DNA from: Vigna angularis
Lineage: Eukaryota; Streptophyta; Magnoliopsida; Fabales; Fabaceae
Direction: 5' to 3'
NCBI RefSeq assembly: GCF_016808095.1
Contig: NC_068970.1
Location: 49,511,630-49,575,629, forward strand
DNA length: 64,000 bases
Under the pieces are notes generated by a model. The model was not told where the DNA came from and did no database searches. It saw only the letters and a list, made by a program, of their open reading frames with translations. Made by a program: the position numbers and the translations under genes. Shown one piece after another: positions 24,286 to 35,726 of this stretch. The first letter of the stretch is position 1, and each line of letters starts with the position of its first letter.

Positions 24286-26287
24286 AACTGCCTCTTAGTC
24301 GCCTAAGGCAGAACAAAGTCTGGTTCCCACTAATGTAGCATAGGGACAACCTAGGTATCAATCCTAGGACTCAGCTAATTAAGATTAAAGTGTAGGGTTA
24401 AGGTCTTGTGTTTATTTACTAATTATTTACTTATTAACTACTAAACAGGTGGGGACATTTAAAATGAATGAAACTAAAATAAAAGAATTGAAACTAATCT
24501 AAACTAACATCTGTTTAAAAGAATAAAGAATTTGAAATGTAATGAAAGAGAAGAAAATAACAATATCAGAACAACAACAAAATCTACTTACTACAACTTC
24601 CTACAATTTAAACAGAACACAAATGCTAAAATGAATAAGGAAAGAAAATCTTTGAAACAAAAATGCATAACAGAAGCAGAACCTAAATCTAAAAGAATGC
24701 ATTAACAATCAAGATATATTTCTAAACTAAGCATCAAATCTGAATTAGAATGTAAAACATAAAACCTAAAATGAATCATCAAATCCTACTCTAAATAGAA
24801 GTAACTAATAACAAACATCCGATATTATTCTCAAATAAAACTGAAATCAAATAAGCAAACTCCTAAACTAATGAGTAGAAACAGATTGGTTGATTGGAAT
24901 CGTGAATCAGAATAAAAAGTGCCAATTTTAGTGTAGAAAAGCAGTCATTTACCACTCAGGAAGACATCCTGGACAATCATACCCACTGTGTGGTATTAAG
25001 ATCCAAATTAGAACTTAGATTGGGTAAATGTTCACTTACTATACCAAATCACGGCAAGTTCAATTCCTAATTCATGTTTCTAATCATCACCAGATGCAAA
25101 ACCTAATCTAAATGCAATTGAAACATGTAATATACTCTAAAACATGCAAAACTCTAATCAAAATGAAATAACATAAACAAAATACTAATTAGAGTGTTTT
25201 TCTTTCATTAGACTCATCTCCAAACTCGAGAAGACATCTCGGTATGTCATGCTCACTGTGGAGGCATGTAATTCCCTAAGGAATTTCAATTTTATGGAGT
25301 CAAAGAGTCTAAATCAGATTTTTTTTCACAAAATACAACGAGAAAGACTCTCACATCATCAAACAAAACACAAAATTAAGACAAAAATCAAAACAACAAA
25401 ATCACCATTCATACAACACATAGAAACATCACAGAAGAAATTTTATTCACAAGAAAACAAGGATTACACGAGAATAAACCGAAGAAAAGGCGAGCGAGAA
25501 CGCAAGAAACTCGAAGCTGAAAGCGCGATAAAACCATAAGCTCTCACGTTCGCTCTATCTATTCCTAAGACGAAAAACATAAACTGAAAAATATATGTCT
25601 CCGTGAAAGTGTATAAAGTGTGTGTATATGTATATTTACATGACAGAACCCTTTTTATAGGGTTGGAAAATGAAAGAAAAATTGGGAGGAGAACCTTGCT
25701 TGACACGCTTTAATCTTCGCCCTCCATGTGGTATCTCCGGTCAGCTCTGTTTGCTCGTCGGTCAGCTTCTTCATCTTCACTGGTCAGGGTCGCGAGCTTC
25801 TTCTTTCTTTCTCGTCTCACTTTGCACTCTCTCTCTCTCTCACTTCTTTTCTCTATCAAGCCCTAACTTTTGGGTGCTTTCCGTTCTTCTCCAATTGCTC
25901 GAGAATTAGCTTTCATCCCAATTGAGTTTCACAAGCAAGGACCCCATAGAAAGCTGCATCCAGGTCAAAATACGCCGTTTTACTAAAGTTGGAGTCCCAT
26001 TGCAGTAGTAGCAGCCCAACAGCGTCTTCAGTAGCCTAGTTAGCCAATTCTTCAACACCAGCCCAATGCTCAATGTAGTTTCCATTTCAGCATCAGCTTC
26101 CAGCGGCCCAATTTAATTCCAATCATCTTCAATTCAAACATCCGAAAGAGTCCAGGGGCACTAATAACAGTTGAAAAACTGTTATTTTCATGCTTAAAAT
26201 TGATACTAAAAGCAACCTTTAACCCTTAGAAACTAGCTTAAAATCATGCTTTTATTCATATTTTCAGAAATAAGAGAGCTGGACAGG

Positions 26288-27836
26288 TGTTGAGACCTCG
26301 GCAAGCGTACCGAATCGTACAAGTAATAAATCAGTAAGTCCGAATATCGTTTTCCCAAGGGATTTGTTTTGATTCACAGATTGTTAAAGTTTACTAATTT
26401 AGCGATTAATAAACGTAATTTAGTAACACAGATGAATTTTAGCATGCAGATGAAAATACAGTGGTAAAAACAGAAGAATTAAAGTTCACTGGGGTTGAAA
26501 TTCAAGTTCATCACTCCGGTAATTTTCTACTAACACAATTTCTCAAAATTAAGCATCGACATCCTAGGCGCATGCAGTCTTGATTCCTCAGAGACAGTTC
26601 TTAATCATTCAAACTAAATTGCTAATTCCTTAGCTAATTCAATTATCAGATTTGCCTTAAACACAATGTCACAGATGACTAAAAATTCCCTCCTATGTCT
26701 AGGACTCGAAATCATTTAGCAGTTCTATCCTAGGTCTGCGGTCTCATACATTTTCCAATGATTTAACCGTTCAAATAGCTCAGATTTCCATCAAAAGCAT
26801 GAAAAATAAAGATAGAACACAAAATTCATACAAGATCATGCATTAGTAGAGAAATTACAAAGAGTTTCAGAAATTTACTCTCAACCCCAGTGAAATGGAG
26901 TTTTAGCTACACATATACAACATAGAAGAGAGAAATGATGGATTGGATGGTGGAAATTGGTGAATTTCCACCATGGAAGCCCCTTGGAGCAGCTGCAGCA
27001 GCGTCCTGGTCTCCTCCCCGCGTCCAGATCTGGTTCTGCAAATGGCCTCTGGATTCTGATATAAAGAAGGTCCAATAATTGAGTCACGGGTGAATTTGTG
27101 GACGAGCGTCCAATTTCGTGGACGACGTCCCAATTCTGGACGAGCGGCCCAATTCTGGACGAGCGTCCAATTTTCTGAACGAGCGGCCTAGGACGAGCGG
27201 CCCAATTCTGGACGAGCGTCCTCTCTTGGTCATTTTATGGATGAGCGTCCAAGTGCTTCTGCTGGACGAACGAACGTCCTCTTCTGGACGAGCGTCCTCT
27301 GCTGGACGAGCGTCCTCTGCTGGACGAGCGTCCTGCTGGACGAGCGTCCCTGGACGAGCCTCACTCTGGACGAGCGTCCTCTGCTGGACGAGCGTGCCCG
27401 GACGAGCGTAGGACTAGCTCTGGACGAGCGTCCTCTACCTGCTGGGCGAGCGTCCTCTGCCGCTCTGGACGAGCGTCCTCTGACGAACGTCCTCTGCGCT
27501 GGACGAACGTGCCAATTCTTCTAAGTGGCGCCCAGGCGCCCCTTTGTATTTCGCGCCCGGGCGCGAACCTCTCGGCAAATTCGCGCCCGGGATCCTTTTC
27601 TCGCGCCCGGGCGCGATCTTCTCGGCAAAACTGCGCCTATGAGTATGATCCAAGTCTTTTATGATATCCAATCCTTATTTTTCATCAAAATAAACAACAA
27701 AAACATCAAACACATTTAAACAGTCAAAATTATACTTATATCAACAATTATACACTTTTCATGAGAATTAACACTAAAACTTACTCAAAAGCCCCACAAT
27801 ATAAGCAACAAAAATAGGTAAACTTTTCACCTATCA
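26288..27836 (-). repeat. Gypsy-1 3' LTR (left copy)
   Basis: 1549 bp, starts tgttgagacctcgg and ends cacctatca in plus orientation. Contains the GGACGAGCGTCC array (27100-27513) and GCGCCCGGGCGC palindromes (27527-27615). Slightly longer than its partner because of extra array units. Confidence 0.92.
27100..27620 (-). repeat. Palindrome-rich minisatellite in Gypsy-1 left LTR
   Basis: More than twenty imperfect copies of GGACGAGCGTCC, whose arms GGACG and CGTCC are complementary around AG, spaced by short tctgct-like linkers. They are followed by perfect palindromes GCGCCCGGGCGC. On the element's strand the array lies just upstream of a TATA-like tttatat (plus 27059-27065), i.e. in U3. Confidence 0.92.
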
Positions 27837-27837
27837 A

Positions 27838-29057
27838 ACTCCCCCAAACTTATATATTTTCGTGTCCTCATGAAAATAGACAATAACAACACAAACGAAC
27901 CCAACAAAGCAGTTAATATTCCATCACATAATATCTGACACAACAGTAAGGATTGTACCTACACCTCCAAATATTCAGATCACATGTCATGACTTCTATA
28001 TTGACAAGTTCTTGAATCCAAAATGATAAGACAACCAGAAAAAGAATAAAACCACAATGCTCAATCTGTGTTTATCTCAACCTGCAAGTGTTTACAACTC
28101 CAATTCATACTCAGATTGCCATCAACTACTTCATCAACTTTTGCAAGTCATCTCATATACACTTCAAACATTCTGATTTAAATCAAAAGGACTTTCTCAG
28201 GTTATAACTTGGCTTGGCTAGAAGAAACATGGTTTTACAAGGAAACAAAACAACACTAAAGAAGAGGAGAACAAGAACAAAACAACATTGAAACTTTATT
28301 CATCAACTACCTCTTCATTCATCACATAACACATTTTTTTTTTGAATTTTTCTCTAACTTTGATACTTTTTTTTTTCAATTGTTTTTCATCAGTTTAAGA
28401 CTCAACTGATTATGATTTCCCCCAAACTTAATTTCTACCTATCTCTTGACAATTATGTTTCATGTTCTCTTTTTCTAGAGTGTTGGATAAGGTAGATTGT
28501 TCTGTAATAAGCTGAGGGTTCACAAAAATATATATAAGGCTCAAACAGGATAACAAAGGATGAATATTCACATATGGGTGGTCATCTGGCCAAGTAGCTA
28601 ATTTCAACAACAACAACTGCCTTTCTTATTTCTAAACCAGAATGCATCTGTGTTAATAAGAATTATGCAAAAACCAAATTCATAGCAATAACAACTTCTC
28701 ACTTGCTCTCAAAGCTTTCTCAGTACACTCAGATATTCAACTTCTGGGTCACCATCAATCAGATTCAAGAACGAGTCATATATAATCATAACACAAGCTC
28801 TAAAACTCAGATTTTTCAATAACAATCTCACAATCGTGCCAGTTATCATGGACAGAATTCCAAATTCAAATTCAAACTTCAAACACACAATTCACAATCA
28901 AATCATTGCAGAAACATAATTCAATCCACACAACCAACAGATTCAGATTCAATCCACACAACCAAAATAACTGAAAACAAAAATAGATAGAGTTAGAAAG
29001 CTGGGTTGCCTCCCAGTAAGCGTTTGTTTAACGTCTTTAGCTCGACACCTGTTAAGC
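27838..29057 (-). other. Gypsy-1 3' untranslated internal region
   Basis: Non-coding tail between the gag-protease stop and the left LTR. It includes the phrase tgggaggcaaccca (minus strand, near 29010), typical of the end of the gag-pol region in these elements, and the polypurine tract at about 27837-27852. Short open frames are chance. Confidence 0.7.
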
Positions 29058-31550
29058 TCATGGTGGATTTTTGATTTTGGTGAGCTTCTTTCCTCTGTTC
29101 CACCAACAACCCTTCCACTGTTTTCTAGATATCTTTCTGGTTACCCTGGAGTAAGGAGCTTCAACTTCAAATCTTCCGTCTTTGGTTTTGCTTTTGAAAA
29201 CCCACAACTTATCTTTCAGTATAATTGGCTCTCCTAATCTGGGTTCCTTGCTTTGCATCAACAACTGGTGGTCATCTGATTTATCACTTACACACATGAT
29301 TTCATTTGCAGCTTCAGGAATTGCCTTTTCTTCATTACACTGTTGCACATCATCAAATGCATTAAAAATTACCTCCTCATCTTTGTCTTTCAGTTTCAGC
29401 GTTCCATCATCCATATTAATGACAACTTTTGCTGTCTTCATGAATGGTCGTCCCAGAATGAGAGGTACTTCTTTGTCTTCCTCCATTTCCATGATGACAA
29501 AATCTGCAGGGAATATCAATTTGTCTACCTTTATGAGCACATCCTCTACCACTCCATAAGGATACTTGATTGATCGATCTGCCAATTGTAGAGTCATGCG
29601 TGTAGATTTCATCTCCAGATCCCCAATTTTCTCAAACATAGAAAGGGGCATCAGATTTATGCTGGCTCCCAGATCAATTAGAGCCTTTCCAACCGCCAGT
29701 TTACCAATGGTACATGGAATTGTAAAACTACCTGGATCTTTAAACTTTGGTGGAAGCAACTTCTGAATGATAGCACTGCACTGGCCTTGTACTTCTATAG
29801 TTTCTTCCTCAATATACTTTTTCTTCTTCGTGAGCACATCTTTCATGAATCTTGAATAAGCAGGTATTTGTTTCAGTGCTTCTGAGAAAGGCATCTTGAT
29901 TTCCAACTTCTTGAAAATATCAATGAAACTCCTGAACTGTTTTTCCTTCTCGTTTCTAGATAGAACCTTTGGATATGGAAGAGGCTTCTCATACATCTGT
30001 TCTTTCTTTTTCTCTCCCTCTCTCTCTTTTTCTTCATCTCCCTGTTTACTCATCTCATCTTTTTCTTCACTCACTTTTTTCTCAATCCCTCTTTCTTCCA
30101 GAATTCTTCCTGATCTTGTAGTAATAACATTGCAGTCTGCCTTTGGATTTACTTCAGTGTTTGCCCCAAAGTCCTTCTCTGGTTTTTCTTCCAACTTTTT
30201 AGCTAATTGACCCACCTGAATCTCCAAATTCCTAAGTGAGGCTTCTGTACTTTTATGGTTGGAAATTGATACCTGCATAAACTGCTGAAGAGTTTCTTCC
30301 AGTTTTGAAGTTCTTTCTGTCAGAGAAGGTTGTTGCTGAAAGTTCTGTGGAGGTGGTCTATTGAAAGGAACAGCTTGTCCCATACTCGGATGAGGTCTCC
30401 ATCCTTGATTAAAACTTTGACGTTGATCATAGTTTGGCTGAAGACCTTGATTTCCCATATAGTGTACTTCTTCATGAGACATGCTTTGCACTACACATTG
30501 ACCATTATTATGATCTCCTCCGCACAATTGACAACTCTGAACCATCTGATGTTGAAATTGAGAAACATTTTGCAGTTCTTTAGGTAGCTGAGATAACTTC
30601 TTCATTAATGTCTCAAGTTGCTGAGTCATAATCTTGTTCTGAGCTAGTAAAGCATCTTGAGTTTGAAGTTGAAGAACACCTTTTTGTTGAAATTGAGCTC
30701 TCTCACTCTGAACTTCATTATCATTTGCAGCCATGTTTTCAATCAGTTCATGTGCATCTTCAGGTGTCTTCCATCTGATATTACCTCCAGCTGATGCATC
30801 TAACATTAACTTTGTTTGAGATTTCAGCCCTCCAAGAAACAAATTTAACATTGTAGGCTCATCAAATCCATGAGTAGGGGTTTTTCTCAGTAGGCCTTTG
30901 AATCTATCCCATGCTTGACCTAGAGTTTCATCAGCATCCTGTTGGAAAGAAGAGATCTCCTGCTTTCCCTTATTGACTTTGGACTGAGGGAAGAACTTGT
31001 TCAGGAATTTGGCAACCACATCATCCCAGACTGTCAGACTATTCTCTGGAAAAGAATTCAGCCACATTTTTGCATTACCAGCCAATGAGAATGGAAATAA
31101 GCTGAGTCGGATTGCTTCATCTGGAACCTGGTGAATCCTCACTGTATTACAGATCTCCATGAAAGTAGCCAAGTGAGTGTATGGATTCTCGTGAGATAAT
31201 CCATGAAACTGATTATTCTGCACCAGATGAATAAGAGCTGGCTTCATCTCCATGTTAGCAGCATTCACCACTGGTCTTGCAATACTGTTGAAGTGCAGAG
31301 GTCCTGAGAAAGTGTTATAATCTGCAAGAGTACGTCTTCCTTGCCCAGAACCTTCTCCAGTGCGATTATCTTCCATTTCTTCTTTTTCTTGCCCAGATGA
31401 AAAGTCCAGAATTTCTTCAGAGATAGCAGATGATTCTCTAGATTCTCTACTTTGTCTCCTTCTTCTGCTGTTGTTCCTTCGAGCAGTTCTTTCAATTTCC
31501 GGATCGAAAAGTATATTTTCAACCTGTTCTCTGCTTCTCATACAAAACAC
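29058..31550 (-). CDS. Gypsy-1 gag-protease polyprotein
   Basis: Structural protein plus processing protease of a Gypsy-type retrotransposon, 830 codons, uninterrupted. Retrotrans_gag domain at about residues 130-240 (MWLNSFPENSLTVWDD, FFPQSK). A glutamine-rich linker follows, then a variant zinc knuckle CX2CX3HX4C at 340-352. A charged E/K-rich segment lies around 485-520. The retropepsin-like protease has active-site DLGAS at 626-630 (DLG instead of the usual DTG/DSG, as in many plant Gypsy elements) and LILGRPF at 697-703. The frame ends shortly after; no reverse transcriptase follows. Start could be ATG 31550 or the Met three codons on. Belongs with the element, not with host genes. Confidence 0.93.
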   Translation of the reverse strand: MFCMRSREQVENILFDPEIERTARRNNSRRRRQSRESRESSAISEEILDFSSGQEKEEMEDNRTGEGSGQGRRTLADYNTFSGPLHFNSIARPVVNAANMEMKPALIHLVQNNQFHGLSHENPYTHLATFMEICNTVRIHQVPDEAIRLSLFPFSLAGNAKMWLNSFPENSLTVWDDVVAKFLNKFFPQSKVNKGKQEISSFQQDADETLGQAWDRFKGLLRKTPTHGFDEPTMLNLFLGGLKSQTKLMLDASAGGNIRWKTPEDAHELIENMAANDNEVQSERAQFQQKGVLQLQTQDALLAQNKIMTQQLETLMKKLSQLPKELQNVSQFQHQMVQSCQLCGGDHNNGQCVVQSMSHEEVHYMGNQGLQPNYDQRQSFNQGWRPHPSMGQAVPFNRPPPQNFQQQPSLTERTSKLEETLQQFMQVSISNHKSTEASLRNLEIQVGQLAKKLEEKPEKDFGANTEVNPKADCNVITTRSGRILEERGIEKKVSEEKDEMSKQGDEEKEREGEKKKEQMYEKPLPYPKVLSRNEKEKQFRSFIDIFKKLEIKMPFSEALKQIPAYSRFMKDVLTKKKKYIEEETIEVQGQCSAIIQKLLPPKFKDPGSFTIPCTIGKLAVGKALIDLGASINLMPLSMFEKIGDLEMKSTRMTLQLADRSIKYPYGVVEDVLIKVDKLIFPADFVIMEMEEDKEVPLILGRPFMKTAKVVINMDDGTLKLKDKDEEVIFNAFDDVQQCNEEKAIPEAANEIMCVSDKSDDHQLLMQSKEPRLGEPIILKDKLWVFKSKTKDGRFEVEAPYSRVTRKISRKQWKGCWWNRGKKLTKIKNPP

Positions 31551-31707
31551 AAACTAAAAGAAAACAATCCAAAAATACACAATCTCTACAGATGATAACA
31601 ATTATGTACAAGAATTCAAATATAATCACAATACACACTTAAACAACAGATAGCTAAAATCAACTAAACCAGATAAACAACAAACAATCAACAAAAACAA
31701 AAACAAA

Positions 31708-31725
31708 TCCCCGGCAACGGCGCCA
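31708..31725 (-). other. Gypsy-1 primer-binding site (tRNA-Asp type)
   Basis: Minus-strand TGGCGCCGTTGCCGGGGA, six bases from the LTR; complementary to the 3' end of plant tRNA-Asp. Confidence 0.9.
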
Positions 31726-31731
31726 AAAACT

Positions 31732-33245
31732 TGTTGAGACCTCGGCAAGCGTACCGAATCGTACAAGTAATAAATCAGTAAGTCCAAATATCGTTTTCCC
31801 AAGGGATTTGTTTTGATTCACAGATTGTTAAAGTTTACTAATTTAGCGATTAATAAACGTAATTTAGTAACACAGATGAATTTTAGCATGCAGATGAAAA
31901 TACAGTGGTAAAAACAGAAGAATTAAAGTTCACTGGGGTTGAAATTCAAGTTCATCACTCCGGTAATTTTCTACTAACACAATTTCTCAAAATTAAGCAT
32001 CGACATCCTAGGCGCATGCAGTCTTGATTCCTCAGAGACAGTTCTTAATCATTCAAACTAAATTGCTAATTCCTTAGCTAATTCAATTATCAGATTTGCC
32101 TTAAACACAATGTCACAGATGACTAAAAATTCCCTCCTATGTCTAGGACTCGAAATCATTTAGCAGTTCTATCCTAGGTCTGCGGTCTCATACATTTTCC
32201 AATGATTTAACCGTTCAAATAGCTCAGATTTCCATCAAAAGCATGAAAAATAAAGATAGAACACAAAATTCATACAAGATCATGCATTAGTAGAGAAATT
32301 ACAAAGAGTTTCAGAAATTTACTCTCAACCCCAGTGAAATGGAGTTTTACTACACATATACAACATAGAAGAGAGAAATGATGGATTGGATGGTGGAAAT
32401 TGGTGAATTTCCACCATGGAAGCCCCTTGGAGCAGCTGCAGCAGCGTCCTGGTCTCCTCCCCGCGTCCAGATCTGGTTCTGCAAATGGCCTCTGGATTCT
32501 GATATAAAGAAGGTCCAATAATTGAGTCACGGGTGAATTTGTGGACGAGCGTCCAATTTCGTGGACGACGTCCCAATTCTGGACGAGCGGCCCAATTCTG
32601 GACGAGCGTCCAATTTTCTGAACGAGCGGCCTAGGACGAGCGGCCTAGGACGAGCGGCCCAATTCTGGACGAGCGTCCTCTCTTGGTCATTTTATGGACG
32701 AGCGTCCAAGTGCTTCTGCTGGACGAACGAACGTCCTCTTCTGGACGAGCGTCCTCTGCTGGACGAGCGTCCTGCTGGACGAGCGTCCTCTGCTGGACGA
32801 GCGTGCCCGGACGAGCGTAGGACTAGCTCTGGACGAGCGTCCTCTACCTGCTGGGCGAGCGTCGTCTGCCGCTCTGGACGAGCGTCCTCTTACGAACATC
32901 CTCTGCGCTGGACGAACGTGCCAATTCTTCTAAGTGGCGCCCAGGCGCCCCTTTGTATTTCGCGCCCGGGCGCGAACCTCTCGGCAAATTCGCGCCCGGG
33001 GTCCTTTTCTCGCGCCCGGGCGCGATCTTCTCGGCAAAACTGCGCCTATGAGTATGATCCAAGTCTTTTATGATATCCAATCCTTATTTTTCATCAAAAT
33101 AAACAACAAAAACATCAAAAACATTTAAACAGTCAAAATTATACTTATATCAACAATTATACACTTTTCATGAGAATTAACACTAAAACTTACTCAAAAG
33201 CCCCACAATATAAGCAACAAAAATAGGTAAACTTTTCACCTATCA
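31732..33245 (-). repeat. Gypsy-1 5' LTR (right copy)
   Basis: 1514 bp, near-identical to 26288-27836. Differences are a few substitutions (for example agttttagctac versus agttttactac) and a different number and order of array units. Confidence 0.92.
32543..33027 (-). repeat. Palindrome-rich minisatellite in Gypsy-1 right LTR
   Basis: Same GGACGAGCGTCC and GCGCCCGGGCGC units as in the left LTR, but with one additional ctaggacgagcggc unit at the start and fewer units in the middle. TATA-like box at 32502-32508. Confidence 0.92.
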
Positions 33246-33250
33246 ACAGG

Positions 33251-34101
33251 TTTATGCTTGATTTCAGTGTTTTTGTGCAGGTTTTAAGGTGAATTTGGTG
33301 AAAGAAATGAAGAAGGAGAGAGATGGAATCAGAAAAGACATCAAAAAGTGCAAAAGGAGGAGCCGCAACTACCGCTCAGCGGCAGTTTACTGCTGAGCGA
33401 CACTCAGGAGTTCACGGGGGATCCGCTGAGGGGCAAAATGGCCGCTGAGGGGAAGAACCGAGCTCGCGCACTTACCGCTGAGCGGCACACTTATGGGCTT
33501 GGACCTAATTTTTCTGTAATTTACGAATAGTATATAAGCTTTAGGGTTTCCTAGGGTTTGTATCTTTGGCTGTGACGAATCAAATACTCTCTCTTCCACC
33601 CCTTTGAAGGAGGATCTAGGATGCTCAGGCTACCTCTTCACCCTTCTAGGGTTTTATCTTTCCTTATTTCATTATTGTTCATCTAGTTTCACCATGAATA
33701 TGGTGAACTAAACCTTGTATTGTTGTTGGGGAATCAATGTAGTCTTATGAAACTCTCATATATGGAATTTGTGTTTACATCTTATATTTAAGACCTATGC
33801 TTTCTTTCATCATTAGTTAGGGTTTTCCTTCTTTGCTCAATGCTTGCTTTGTTTAACTCATTCCCTGCATGATTATTGATTTTGTCGATACGGAAACGTA
33901 CGGGGAAGTCTAGATCTGGGGAATTACTCCCAAAAGTATATTGGTTGCCGTTAAGCTCCTGCGCTGAATAAACTAATTATTAGGGATGCTAGGAATCGTA
34001 TGAACTCGTAATTAGGGAGAAGCCTTCTTGAAAGGTAATTTAGAGAGTGGCATTAACAATGATGAATTGAATGTTGAATTCCTAAAAATATGAGAGTGGA
34101 T
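33251..34101 (+). repeat. Gypsy-3 5' LTR, middle piece with palindromes and TATA box
   Basis: Holds several CCGCTGAGCGG/CCGCTCAGCGG-type words between 33365 and 33495, then a clear TATATAAG at 33531-33538. The order is that of a U3-R boundary. No coding sequence. Confidence 0.75.
33531..33538 (+). promoter_or_regulatory. TATA box of Gypsy-3 LTR
   Basis: TATATAAG, about 40 bp after the last CCGCTGAGCGG word. Confidence 0.6.
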
Positions 34102-35726
34102 TGTTAGCTCAAAAACTTGTTGGGCTCGATTTCGGCAAGCGTACCGAATCGTTCAAGTAATAAACCGGTAAGACCGGGTATCATTTTCCCAAGAGACTCG
34201 TAATACTAGAGAATTGTGCGATTAACAACTCATATAGACTCAAGAACATATCATCGATTTACAGAACAAGTGCAGAAATATAAATTCATACATAATTACA
34301 AGGTTGGACTTTGGTATTGAAGGCACTTGGAAATGGAAAAGACAAGAAATGGTATGAAATGACATTGTTAAGATTAGTTTTCACCAATGCACTCTTGTGT
34401 ATAACCAATTTCATCTCCTCTCTATCAATTTACTAAAGTCAATCCACTAAAACACTCTAGCCCTAATTCCTTAGGTGAAAGAGCCTAGGTTTTCCTTATC
34501 AAACCCCAATTCCTTGGCAATCTAACAAGCAAAACCCGCATTAAAGAGCTGGGATCTAAGACAACATGTGAATCATCTTCCATTCCTAGAATCAATGACC
34601 CACAAGGACTCCTATTTCAGTTCCGGGTTTCATCTTACGTTCCCATAATCCATAAAACCCCAAAATCAAGTCATGAACGTTCCCATTACATGCAAGCTTT
34701 AAGATTGGAAACAAGAATACTAGCAATTGATAGAAAAGGCATATATATAATCAAATCATTCAACAATTATACAAGAATTCAAAGGCTACAACTAATCTCA
34801 ACAAGATGGGTTTGGTTCTCCATTTCCATGGAGAACCCTAAAGCTTACAAGATGACCATGGAAGAAGATGAAGAACCCAAGAGGAAGAAGGGAGTGTTCC
34901 CACGAACCCTAGCAGTCCTCCAAGCTCTCATCTGAGTGAAATCGCGCCTCCAAATGACCAAAGACCCAAAACCCTTTGCGTTTCTGGGTTAAATAAGCTG
35001 TCTGCCACATCAGTAAAAGTTGCGCCCGGGCGCCCTCTGTCAGTCGCGCCCGGGCGCGAGGCTCTCGGGAAATATTGAAAACTGGCAAAAAGTCGCGCCC
35101 GGGCGCCCCTCTGTTTTCGCGCCCGGGCGCGAGCCTCTCGCATTTGGACGAACGTCCTTCAAGCTGGCCGAGCGTCCTCTTACTCGCTGCACGAACGTGC
35201 TGGACGAGCGTGTTGGACGAGCGCCCTATCTGCTAGCTGGACGACCGTCCTACTCTGCCTGGCTTGGACGAGCGTCCTCTCCCTGGGACGAGCGTCATCT
35301 TCCTGGACGAGCGTCCTCTTTCCTGGACGAACGTCCGCCTTGCTGGGACGAGCGTCCTGAATCTTGGACGAACGTCCTCCATGAGCTCCTGGACGAGCGT
35401 CCGCTCGTGCTTCCACTCTGGACGAGCGTCCGCTCTTCTGCCTTCTGGACGAGCGTCCGCTCTCCTGGGACGAGCGTTCTTGCACTGCTGATGGCATTTC
35501 TTCGTGCTAATTTCTTGGTCCGGTTCTATAGTTTGTTGGAGAGTCTTCCAAGCTCATTTTTAGCTACAAAATAAGGGATTATTGATGAAAGTACATCAAA
35601 GTAGCCAAAAACACAATTATTTAGAAAACAAGGCAAAACAAGAGGATTAAGCAAGTTATAAGTAAGAAAGGAGTTGATTTTGCCACTAAAATGATGCTTA
35701 AAATATGGTATAATTTAGCATTATCA
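34102..35726 (-). repeat. Gypsy-2 3' LTR (left copy)
   Basis: 1625 bp. Contains GCGCCCGGGCGC words (35022-35125) and the GGACGAGCGTCC array (35146-35475), with a TATA-like ttatttaa on the minus strand near 34990. Confidence 0.92.
35022..35475 (-). repeat. Palindrome array in Gypsy-2 left LTR
   Basis: Same two word types as Gypsy-1 but in a different LTR backbone and with different linkers (tcttcctgg, tgctgg). Confidence 0.9.

Larger units (their letters stand above)
26288..33245 (-). mobile_element. Gypsy-1: complete non-autonomous LTR retrotransposon with gag-protease only
   Basis: Two nearly identical LTRs (26288-27836 and 31732-33245), each TG...CA, flanked by perfect acagg duplications (26283-26287 and 33246-33250). 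Minus orientation is shown by the tRNA-Asp primer-binding site beside the right LTR and the polypurine tract (minus strand tttgggggagtt) beside the left. The 3.9-kb interior carries one 830-codon gag-protease ORF and no reverse transcriptase, RNase H or integrase. It would need enzymes in trans. High LTR identity implies recent insertion. Confidence 0.93.

Noticed and set aside
27100..27513. CRISPR-like regular repeat array
   Set aside because: The units are short, imperfect and unevenly spaced, and they lie inside an LTR of a plant retrotransposon; there are no unique spacers.
27118..27524. Open frames rich in repeated DERP/LDERP residues in the LTR arrays (also 32561-33073, 35020-35574 and 39692-40105)
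   Set aside because: The 12-bp repeat plus linker keeps several frames open on both strands; the peptides only translate the minisatellite.
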